NCBI GenBank assembly: GCA_902784045.1
Contig: CACZTE010000187.1
Location: 1-10,853 of the forward strand
Source: an uncultured Eubacterium sp.
GTDB taxonomy: Bacteria > Bacillota > Clostridia > Eubacteriales > Eubacteriaceae
Length of the DNA: 10,853 nt
Direction: 5' to 3'
Below the pieces are notes generated by a model, which had not been told where the DNA came from, did not search any database, and saw only the letters and a program-made list of their open reading frames with translations. Position numbers and translations under genes: made by a program. Below are positions 1 through 5,543 of the stretch, one piece after another (the stretch's first letter is position 1; each line of letters starts with the position of its first letter).

Positions 1-336
1 AGGATCATCTGAGCCGAATAAACACTTGACAATAACGGGAAAAAACTCATAACCCAGTGATTTTAGCAGCGCGAAAAACAGCAGATTGATCTCAAAACAT
101 CCGCCGCAACCATAGCGGACGATGTTTTTTTCAAAAATATCCGAAATCGCCAAAGAAGGACATTTCTGATCCAGGAAAAAATCCAAATTGCCATAGGGAA
201 TATGCGTCAAATGTTGTTGGATGAGGGATTTCAAATTGTCTAACGTCGGCGCGCGATCGCCATAATAATCAATTCTTTTCAAATATAAATCGATATCGGG
301 AATGGCTTCGTATAATCCCGAGAATAAAAATGCCAT
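1..336 (-). CDS. Arylamine N-acetyltransferase, partial (N-terminal 112 residues)
   Basis: Members of this cytosolic family move the acetyl group of acetyl-CoA to arylamines, hydrazines or related acceptors through a Cys-His-Asp triad. The frame is open for exactly 112 codons from an ATG at 336 to the window edge, so the C-terminal part with the triad His and Asp lies outside. Family features are visible: YLKRIDYYGDRAPTLDNL near residues 18-35, then HIPYGNLD at 45-52 (usual form IPFENLD), then RYGCGGCFEIN at 74-84, where Cys80 matches the catalytic Cys of the usual RGGYCFE motif. The extra Cys77 makes a CxxC around the active site. GAGAGG sits about nine bases before the ATG. The gene lies 118 bases downstream of the prepilin peptidase on the same strand, with no clear terminator between, so co-transcription is possible. 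The family call is firm; the acceptor substrate is unknown. Confidence 0.88.
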   Translation of the reverse strand, partial: MAFLFSGLYEAIPDIDLYLKRIDYYGDRAPTLDNLKSLIQQHLTHIPYGNLDFFLDQKCPSLAISDIFEKNIVRYGCGGCFEINLLFFALLKSLGYEFFPVIVKCLFGSDDP

Positions 337-454
337 TTATATTAACCTCTCTTTTTCCGTAAAACACTTTTTTACAATGACGGTCAATCTTGACATACCA
401 TGCCTTAACACTCAAATTCACCTGATTCGAAAAACCGAAAGAAATCATCACGTC

Positions 455-1009
455 TCATCCGAAAAGCAAAACCGTGTATGCCTCAATCAAATAGCCGCCG
501 ACGGCGTAGGCCGCCGCTGTCCCGAAAGCCAGATACGGCACAAAGGGCATGCGTTCTCCATTCTTTCTCAAAAGGCGTGCAATCGCAGCGGTAATTCCGG
601 CAACCATCACCGCGAAAAAAAACGCGGCGAGCATCTTTTGCCATCCGAGAAAAAAACCGATGACCGCGCAAAGCTTGACATCGCCCATTCCGAAAGCGCC
701 AATCATCACGGACAACGCGAGCATCGGCAGTGAGACGATAGCGGCGCCGATCAACCGCTCAGGAAGATGAAGGCTCGAAGTCACGAGCGCCGATAACACA
801 GCCGCGACGAGCAGCAGCAAATTCAGTCCCCGGTAGATTTTCATCGTTAAAGCGTCTATCGCCGCCTGCAAGGCAAGCACCGCCAGAAAAACGCCGTCGG
901 TCACAGCCTCCAAGGAAGCGCCTTTGAAGAAAAAAGGCAAGACGAAGACCGCGGCGGCAATGATGACTATAATAATTTTTTGCGTTTTCGAAAATACTTT
1001 ACTTTCCAT
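455..1009 (-). CDS. Prepilin peptidase, A24 family (short TadV/CpaA-like form)
   Basis: This is an integral-membrane aspartic protease of the kind that removes the leader of type IV or Flp-type prepilins. About six or seven hydrophobic segments span the 184-residue chain. The two catalytic aspartates are visible: Asp52 in AAIDALTMKIYRGLN just after a membrane segment, and Asp110 in FGMGDVKL, the GxGD signature. The N-terminal methyltransferase domain with its CxxC pairs, found in full-length PilD/ComC, is absent, as in short archaeal, Tad and many clostridial members. ATG at 1009 is chosen over two in-frame GTG codons at 1018 and 1015. None has a good ribosome binding site, so the start is uncertain by three residues. 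No pilin, ATPase or secretin gene lies in the window, so the substrate is unknown. The family call rests on both Asp motifs plus topology. Confidence 0.85.
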   Translation of the reverse strand: MESKVFSKTQKIIIVIIAAAVFVLPFFFKGASLEAVTDGVFLAVLALQAAIDALTMKIYRGLNLLLLVAAVLSALVTSSLHLPERLIGAAIVSLPMLALSVMIGAFGMGDVKLCAVIGFFLGWQKMLAAFFFAVMVAGITAAIARLLRKNGERMPFVPYLAFGTAAAYAVGGYLIEAYTVLLFG

Positions 1010-1294
1010 AGGCACCACAATGATAATCGCTCAAAGCGTACAATAAGATGACATTTCCAATTTTAAGTTCCCGCTTATGATAAAATGACTCGCCGGACAG
1101 ACAAATCGCTCCGCCAAGGGTTATCTCTCATTTCGCGTTGTCCTCCCGACAATCAGGCAGACCGCTTAAATCTGTGTAGGCAAAAATGTCCCAAGTGTTG
1201 ATTGACAGCGGCAACGCAACGACTATCACATAATTAATTCAAAAAACAGTCTATCTTTCTAGTCCAAAGCGAATCGAACTCAACATCATTATAA
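1010..1294 (-). other. Long leader region ahead of the prepilin peptidase gene
   Basis: No substantial gene is seen in this spacer. On the minus strand it could be an approximately 270-base 5' leader starting near 1281. It contains the small hairpin TTGTC-GGGAG-GACAA at 1138-1152 (minus strand reading), which places an SD-like GGGAGG partly in the loop. An 18-codon ORF follows at 1131-1075 (MRDNPWRSDLSVRRVILS, then TAA), whose ATG is about ten bases after that SD. I do not recognise a known riboswitch here. The peptide may be chance. Confidence 0.3.
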
Positions 1295-1296
1295 CA
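1288..1296 (-). promoter_or_regulatory. Possible extended -10 promoter for the prepilin peptidase gene
   Basis: The minus strand reads TGTTATAAT, a perfect TATAAT with an upstream TGn extension. It lies immediately after the T-tract of the upstream gene's terminator. No good -35 hexamer is seen 16 to 18 bases upstream, so the call rests on the extended -10 alone. Confidence 0.35.
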
Positions 1297-1323
1297 AAAA
1301 AAGCCGGCGGTTAAGCCGAACTT
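1295..1323 (-). terminator. Intrinsic terminator after the cation transporter gene
   Basis: On the minus strand, AAGTTCGGC pairs with GCCGGCTT around the loop TTAACC, giving eight pairs with one bulged T and one G-T pair. A run of seven or so T follows. It lies 20 bases beyond the stop of the cation transporter gene and would end the nfo-CDF transcript. Confidence 0.7.
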
Positions 1324-1343
1324 TTAAATCTGATGCCAAGAAA

Positions 1344-2252
1344 TTATTCCGTCTTTCCCTCTCCTTCGGGATTGACGTGAATCATACAATGTTTGATTTT
1401 CGGGAAACGCCGCTCAAGGCCTGCATGCACGGCCTCCGCCGCGTCATGGGATTCCTTAAGGGTTAAATCGCCATCCATCGCGATTTCCAGATCCAGATAA
1501 TAGCCGTTTCCGAAGCGGCGCGTCTTCAAATCGTCAACGCCCTTTACCTTGGGATATTCCATGACGGCTTTTCGCAAATCCTCTTCAATTTCATCATCAA
1601 CCGAGGTATCGAGCATGTTATCAACGGCATCTTTGGCCACCTCAAATGCCACCTTGATAATCAAGAGTGATATGATGCCCGCGGCCAGCGGATCCATAAA
1701 GGCGAAACCCAACCGCGCGCCGACAATCCCGACGAGCGATCCAATGGACGACAGCGCGTCGCTTCTGTGATGCCAGGCGTCTCCCATCATCGCCGCCGAA
1801 TCGATTTTTTTGGCCGCTGCCCGGGTATACCAATACATCGCCTCTTTCACCACAATGGAGACAATGGCGGCAACCACGGCAAGCATGCCCGGCGTTTCAA
1901 TGGCCTCGCCGGTGATGAGTTGACGAATCGCGTTATAGCCGATCATCGCGCCAGTAAAAAACAAAATACCCGCCAGAATAATCGCCGCGATGCTTTCGAT
2001 GCGATCATGCCCGTAAGGATGTTCAGAATCCGAATCCTTGCCGGATAAGTTGATGCCGACCATCACCACCAGCGTCGCCAGCACATCCGACGAGGAATGA
2101 ATGGCGTCGGAGACCATCGCTCCGGAACGTCCCACAATTCCGGCGATGAGTTTAAATATCGTCAAAAGCACATTGACGACAATCCCAATGATGGACACCC
2201 GATTGGCGATTTCCAGCTTTTCTTTTGTGCTCACATGAATATCATGATCCAC
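1344..2252 (-). CDS. Cation diffusion facilitator (CDF) family metal transporter
   Basis: This is a 302-residue inner-membrane metal/proton antiporter of the CDF family, which exports divalent metals such as Zn, Mn, Fe, Co or Cd from the cytosol. Six membrane segments occupy about residues 18-210 and a cytosolic ferredoxin-like domain about 215-295. The transport-site residues are present: His52 and Asp56 in SDAIHSSSDV (helix 2) and His161 and Asp165 in DAWHHRSDALSS (helix 5), an HxxxD/HxxxD arrangement. HPYGHDRIE at 78-86 is the usual loop after helix 2. His269 and His292 of the C-terminal domain may bind metal; the position matching YiiP Asp285 appears to be Asn294. The GTG start at 2252 has GGGAGG seven bases upstream, inside the end of nfo, whose stop is two bases away. 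This implies translational coupling. Metal specificity cannot be read from the sequence. Confidence 0.93.
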   Translation of the reverse strand: MDHDIHVSTKEKLEIANRVSIIGIVVNVLLTIFKLIAGIVGRSGAMVSDAIHSSSDVLATLVVMVGINLSGKDSDSEHPYGHDRIESIAAIILAGILFFTGAMIGYNAIRQLITGEAIETPGMLAVVAAIVSIVVKEAMYWYTRAAAKKIDSAAMMGDAWHHRSDALSSIGSLVGIVGARLGFAFMDPLAAGIISLLIIKVAFEVAKDAVDNMLDTSVDDEIEEDLRKAVMEYPKVKGVDDLKTRRFGNGYYLDLEIAMDGDLTLKESHDAAEAVHAGLERRFPKIKHCMIHVNPEGEGKTE

Positions 2253-2254
2253 GG

Positions 2255-3097
2255 TTAATCCTCCCTTTCAAACGCGCGAAGAATCGCGATTTCTTCGGCA
2301 TAATCTTTAAAATCCTTTTGCGGTGTCTCCAGAAAAAACGGTTTGTCGCGAAGCAGCGGATGGGTGACAATATTTTTGAAAGCCTCCATCCCGATGCTTC
2401 CCTCACCCAGGCGTTCATGCCTATCTTTGTTTGAATGAAAAGGCGTCTTGCTGTCATTTAAATGCAAGGCCTTTAGACGGTTTAGTCCCACAACGCGGTC
2501 AAATTCTTCCAAAACCGCGTCCAAATGACCCGCGATGTCATATCCCGCGGAAAAAATGTGGCAGGTATCGAGGCATACCCCGATGTGTTCGGCGTATTGG
2601 GCACCGTCGATAATAGCCCGCAGCTCGGAAAAATCCCGGCCGATTTCGCTTCCCTTACCGCTCATAGCCTCCAATAGAACCGTCGTCGTTTGATCCTCCC
2701 ACATCACCTCGTTTAATATCTCCGTGATGAGACCGATGCCCGTATCGGCGCCTTGTCCGACGTGAGAGCCCGGATGGAAATTGTAAAGAGAACAAGGCAA
2801 TATCTCCAACCTTTCCAAATCCTCTCTGAAAGCCCGACGGGCAAAATCTCTGGTATCGGGATTTTTGGATGCCATATTCAGTGTATAAGGCGCGTGAGCG
2901 AGCAGCGAGACTAACGCTCCCGAATCCACTTGATCCCGAAGGGCTTCAACATCTTTAGGATTTAAAGCCCTGACCGAACCGCCTCTTGGGTTTCTGGTGA
3001 AAAACTGAAAGGTATTAGCCCCGACAGATAGCGCTTCCTCCGCTGCCCGGGCATATCCTCCCGCAATGGATACATGAGGTCCGATAATGAGTGTCAT
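2255..3097 (-). CDS. nfo: Endonuclease IV, AP endonuclease
   Basis: Endonuclease IV cuts the DNA backbone 5' to abasic sites and clears blocked 3' ends during base excision repair, using three bound Zn ions in a TIM barrel. At 280 residues the protein is full length. All nine metal ligands known from the E. coli enzyme have counterparts: His68 (AHAPYTLN), His108 (NFHPGSH), Glu143 (LLEAMSGKGSEIG), Asp177 and His180 (CLDTCHIFSAGYD), His212 (LHLNDSK), Asp225 and His227 (DRHERLGEGSIG) and Glu257 (FLETP). The ATG at 3097 follows ACGGAGATAAT, a good ribosome binding site. The stop is two bases before the start of the CDF transporter gene, so the two form one unit. Transcription may begin in the spacer to the right, near 3314. 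No frameshift or odd residue was seen. Confidence 0.97.
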   Translation of the reverse strand: MTLIIGPHVSIAGGYARAAEEALSVGANTFQFFTRNPRGGSVRALNPKDVEALRDQVDSGALVSLLAHAPYTLNMASKNPDTRDFARRAFREDLERLEILPCSLYNFHPGSHVGQGADTGIGLITEILNEVMWEDQTTTVLLEAMSGKGSEIGRDFSELRAIIDGAQYAEHIGVCLDTCHIFSAGYDIAGHLDAVLEEFDRVVGLNRLKALHLNDSKTPFHSNKDRHERLGEGSIGMEAFKNIVTHPLLRDKPFFLETPQKDFKDYAEEIAILRAFERED

Positions 3098-3279
3098 ATT
3101 ATCTCCGTATTTTAATAAGAGTGTGTGACGGGCTTAAGCTTCGGCATATTGATAAAACATCAAGGCCAAAAAATATACTACTTTGCCATGTTTGATTATT
3201 ACCTCACTGTTTTTAATTTGATTGATAAACAGCATCTGTCTTGGCATAAGCCGGTAAACTCTGCACGTCACCATTTAAA

Positions 3280-3305
3280 AAACGACCGTATCATAACGAT
3301 CGTTT
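3280..3305. repeat. Inverted repeat: operator or terminator candidate upstream of nfo
   Basis: Arms AAACGACCGT (3280-3289) and ACGATCGTTT (3296-3305) pair over ten positions with one G-T pair, around the six-base spacer ATCATA. The symmetry and size resemble a dimeric repressor operator, and it would lie about +9 to +34 from the candidate promoter at 3321-3350. On the minus strand the second arm runs into TTTTTT, so it could equally form a short intrinsic terminator or attenuator. Confidence 0.5.
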
Positions 3306-3320
3306 GAGAAATTATGTATT

Positions 3321-3350
3321 ATTTAAACATATATTTTTATTGTTAGTCAA
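3321..3350 (-). promoter_or_regulatory. Candidate promoter for nfo-CDF
   Basis: On the minus strand, TTGACT (3350-3345) is followed after 18 bases by TTAAAT (3326-3321), with TG one base before the -10. The surrounding DNA is AT-rich, so chance is a concern. Transcription would start near 3314, about 215 bases before the nfo ATG. Confidence 0.35.
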
Positions 3351-3551
3351 CATGGAACTTTGAAATTATTTTTAAAAAATAATGTTAGGCCAATCGGATT
3401 TTCCGCGTTTTAAAGCCGTTTGTTTGAATAATCTGACATTGTTTCCGTCAAATTTAGCGTATTGGCCGTATGTTATACAATTAGAACATTTGTAAAAATT
3501 TCGTCAAAACAATCAGTCAGACCAAACACAGGACGCATCCGGTATCGTTCC

Positions 3552-4796
3552 TTACGACTCATCGTCGAGCACGGCGTAGGCCTTGGCGATGTCATCATAC
3601 CAGTCTGTCCCTTCTCTTATGGGCACAACAGCCGTCATCACATCGACAGGTACATCCAATGCCATATCTTGAATTGAAGCGTTGATGTGCTTTTTCATGC
3701 GCTTAACCACTTTATCCGCGTCCTGTTGATTTTGAATATGTCTGAGCATAAGAATAAAAGCTGTTCCTGCATAGCGGCCAACCAAATCTTCTCCGCGTAT
3801 CCGAGAAGATATCGTTTGACCGATGGTTCTGATAACCGCATTGCTCTTTTCCATGCCGTAATTTTCATCAATGTTATTCAATCCGCTTATTTTAAACAGC
3901 ACCAACACCATATCATCAAGGTCGGTCTCCTGATCGTCCATCATCATAGACAAACCCTTTTCAAAAGTCGTGCGGTCAATAACACCGGACACCTTATCAA
4001 TGCGATATTCGTTGGTCATACGCACATCCCGAAGCTCAAGATGTCCAACGACATGGGTTTCGCCCTCAACATCAACATTCCGATAATAAGCGCGATTCCA
4101 ATAATAGAGATCGTCCTGCGGATTTTTAATTAAAATTTCCGCTTCAAAATCATTACTTCTGCCGGATAGTGCCCAACGAAAAGTGCGCTCCGAACTGGGA
4201 TGAACAAAGTCAATTTTGGTCTGACGGTTGAGATAATTGTCATAAATGCGTTCCACCGGCACCAGATTTTCGTGATGATACACATAGAACATTTCGTCCC
4301 TGTTGACATTATAATCAAAGGAAATGTGATTGGCGTTTTTGGCAATCGTTTGATAATGTCTGCCGACCCGCATATCCGCCGTTAAAGCGCTTAGTTCATC
4401 ATCCATTGTCGTCAAAACCGTCAATGCCGTCGGATAACCGCTCACTGCAAGGGGATATGCCTTAATCAGCGCGCCGACGGTTTTATCTTTGAGCCGAATC
4501 CGCACCCATCCCATTCCTCCTTGTCCATGGTAAGCTTTTTTGATAAGCGTCCGGATTTTCGGTCTGTCCGATTCCGTATACCATCCAAAAAAATTATCTT
4601 TAAACTCTGCTTCCAGCAAATTATCATAACCAAAAAAGGTATAGTACCATCGATTGCGAAAAAGGGTTTTGATGTAATCGCCATCCGCTTCAAAAACGGC
4701 AACACCGAAAGGTAGGTCGGCATAAACCTGAAGGTTTTTTTCGATTTCCATATATTTATTGCGATTGACATTCTGTTTTAAAGCATCCTTTTGCAT
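3552..4796 (-). CDS. PAS-PAS-GGDEF protein with degenerate cyclase signature
   Basis: This is a 414-residue protein with no signal peptide or membrane segment, so probably cytosolic. Two PAS-like regions occupy about residues 22-130 and 147-258. The first shows LPFGVAVFEADGDYIKTLFRNRW and a later ESDRPKIRTLIKKA; the second shows DFVHPSSERTFRWAL. A GGDEF-type domain runs from about 262 to the end: DKVSGVIDRTTFEKGL matches the usual DxLTGLxNRxxFE, and RGEDLVGRYAGTAFIL matches RxxDLVARYGGDEFVV. The catalytic GG(D/E)EF is AGTAF at 343-347, lacking the metal-binding acid, so diguanylate cyclase activity is unlikely. The inhibitory-site RxxD (Arg334, Asp337) is kept, so it may bind c-di-GMP as an effector. 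The ATG at 4796 follows GGAGGGCAGAC. A divergent lipoprotein gene starts about 200 bases away. The ligand of the PAS domains is unknown. Confidence 0.82.
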   Translation of the reverse strand: MQKDALKQNVNRNKYMEIEKNLQVYADLPFGVAVFEADGDYIKTLFRNRWYYTFFGYDNLLEAEFKDNFFGWYTESDRPKIRTLIKKAYHGQGGMGWVRIRLKDKTVGALIKAYPLAVSGYPTALTVLTTMDDELSALTADMRVGRHYQTIAKNANHISFDYNVNRDEMFYVYHHENLVPVERIYDNYLNRQTKIDFVHPSSERTFRWALSGRSNDFEAEILIKNPQDDLYYWNRAYYRNVDVEGETHVVGHLELRDVRMTNEYRIDKVSGVIDRTTFEKGLSMMMDDQETDLDDMVLVLFKISGLNNIDENYGMEKSNAVIRTIGQTISSRIRGEDLVGRYAGTAFILMLRHIQNQQDADKVVKRMKKHINASIQDMALDVPVDVMTAVVPIREGTDWYDDIAKAYAVLDDES

Positions 4797-4833
4797 GTCT
4801 GCCCTCCAAATGACTATTTGAAATCAATTTCAT

Positions 4834-4862
4834 ATTTTAACATAATGCTTTGAAATGTACAA
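4834..4862 (-). promoter_or_regulatory. Promoter of the PAS-GGDEF gene
   Basis: On the minus strand, TTGTAC (4862-4857) and TAAAAT (4839-4834) are separated by 17 bases, and TG precedes the -10 by one base. The start point would lie near 4827, about 30 bases before the ATG. It faces away from the lipoprotein promoter in the same spacer. Confidence 0.6.
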
Positions 4863-4946
4863 GGTAATAACGTAAACTTTTTCATCTGTTTTGTAAAATC
4901 GGTTTTGTCCATCAAACTAAAAGGTTAATGAGAATTTAATTTTTTA

Positions 4947-4955
4947 TGGTATAAT
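4947..4955 (+). promoter_or_regulatory. Extended -10 promoter of the lipoprotein gene
   Basis: TGGTATAAT is a perfect TATAAT with a TGn extension (TATG just before). The -35 region is poor; TTAATG at 4925-4930 is the nearest fit, with a long 19-base gap. The transcript would start near 4962, giving a leader of about 37 bases before the ATG. Confidence 0.6.
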
Positions 4956-4998
4956 ATAGCGTATCAAATACGGTTCATTTAAAATAAGGAGGACCTCA

Positions 4999-5403
4999 AT
5001 GAAAAGAATTCAGAAATACGCACTCCCGGCTCTTGTTTTATGTCTGATGCTGCTGGCGCTGACAGGCTGCAATAATAAAGCTCCCGAACCTACCCCTTCG
5101 TTAAAACCTTATACCGGCTCAGACACTATCACAACATCTTTCGATTTTAAAAAGCTCAACACATCTGAAAAGTATGGCATCGGCACCAACGCCGACAACA
5201 AACCGATTACCGGAACCATTACCCTTTCAAGCGGCAGTGTTGATTTAAAAATTTATGACGCGGACAACAAAGTCGTTTACGAACAAGCCGGTATTTCCGC
5301 CACCACTAACGTGGAATACGTCGCTCCCAAAAAAGGCGGTTATATGATCGAAATCACCGGTCATGACGCCACTGGTAGCGGAAGCTTTACAGCGGACAGA
5401 TAA
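4999..5403 (+). CDS. Small secreted lipoprotein with a predicted beta-sandwich domain
   Basis: This 134-residue protein is exported and lipid-anchored to the outer face of the membrane. It has a positive N-terminus (MKRIQKY), a hydrophobic core, and the lipobox LTGC, which places the lipidated Cys at residue 24. A Pro/Thr-rich linker (about 25-40) leads to one domain rich in predicted beta-strands, for example VDLKIYDADNKVVYEQAG and GGYMIEITGHDATGSGSFTA, resembling the general style of extracellular beta-sandwich modules. I do not recognise a named family, and no catalytic motif is visible. The start is firm: AAGGAGG lies seven to eight bases before the ATG. It is a single-gene unit with its own promoter and terminator, divergent from the PAS-GGDEF gene. 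It may bind a ligand or stabilise the envelope, but this is speculation. Confidence 0.9.
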   Translation: MKRIQKYALPALVLCLMLLALTGCNNKAPEPTPSLKPYTGSDTITTSFDFKKLNTSEKYGIGTNADNKPITGTITLSSGSVDLKIYDADNKVVYEQAGISATTNVEYVAPKKGGYMIEITGHDATGSGSFTADR

Positions 5404-5421
5404 TCATAATATCGACAAATT

Positions 5422-5452
5422 AAGCCTTCATCGGTCTCGATGAAGGCTTTTT
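5422..5452 (+). terminator. Intrinsic terminator of the lipoprotein gene
   Basis: AAGCCTTCATCG pairs perfectly with CGATGAAGGCTT over 12 bases around the loop GTCT, followed by five T. It lies about 20 bases past the stop. Confidence 0.9.
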
Positions 5453-5475
5453 GATTGGCTTAAGCTAATCAAAAA
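5448..5475. repeat. Near-perfect palindrome between two terminators
   Basis: The 28 bases read TTTTTGATTGGCTT followed by AAGCTAATCAAAAA; 13 of 14 positions pair, the other being G-T. It bridges the T-tract of the lipoprotein terminator and the A-tract that becomes the T-tract of the ileS terminator. It may add to termination from either side. Confidence 0.6.
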
Positions 5476-5502
5476 ACCGGCGCGATACACGTCGGCTTTT
5501 TT
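5471..5502 (-). terminator. Intrinsic terminator of ileS, possibly two-way
   Basis: On the minus strand, CCGACG pairs with CGCCGG around TGTATCG (one G-T pair), followed by TTTTTT. It lies about 40 bases after the ileS stop. The plus strand has the same stem followed by C and six T, so it may also stop read-through from the lipoprotein gene. Confidence 0.75.
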
Positions 5503-5543
5503 CTGATTTATAATGATTGAATCTTTCTGGATTTTATGATTAC

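Larger units (their letters stand above)
3098..3551. other. AT-rich spacer without a convincing gene
   Basis: This 454-base stretch separates the GGDEF-type gene from nfo. No ORF here looks coding; the longest (plus, 3125-3307, GTG start) lacks a ribosome binding site and shows no family features. It contains a candidate minus-strand promoter (3321-3350), an inverted repeat (3280-3305), and a 19-base AT palindrome at 3365-3383 (ATTATTTTT-A-AAAAATAAT). No clear terminator follows the GGDEF-type gene stop at 3552. Confidence 0.5.

Noticed and set aside
302..733. A 143-codon plus-strand ORF across the N-acetyltransferase start and the peptidase gene
   Set aside because: It overlaps two genes with clear motifs on the other strand. 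The product is rich in His, Arg and Asn without recognisable domains.
3125..3307. A 60-codon plus-strand ORF in the spacer upstream of nfo
   Set aside because: GTG start without a ribosome binding site, no family features, and it runs through the inverted repeat.
3365..3383. 19-base AT-only palindrome ATTATTTTT-A-AAAAATAAT
   Set aside because: Symmetry in an AT-rich spacer is easily produced by chance. It has no GC stem for a terminator and no nearby gene end that it would serve.
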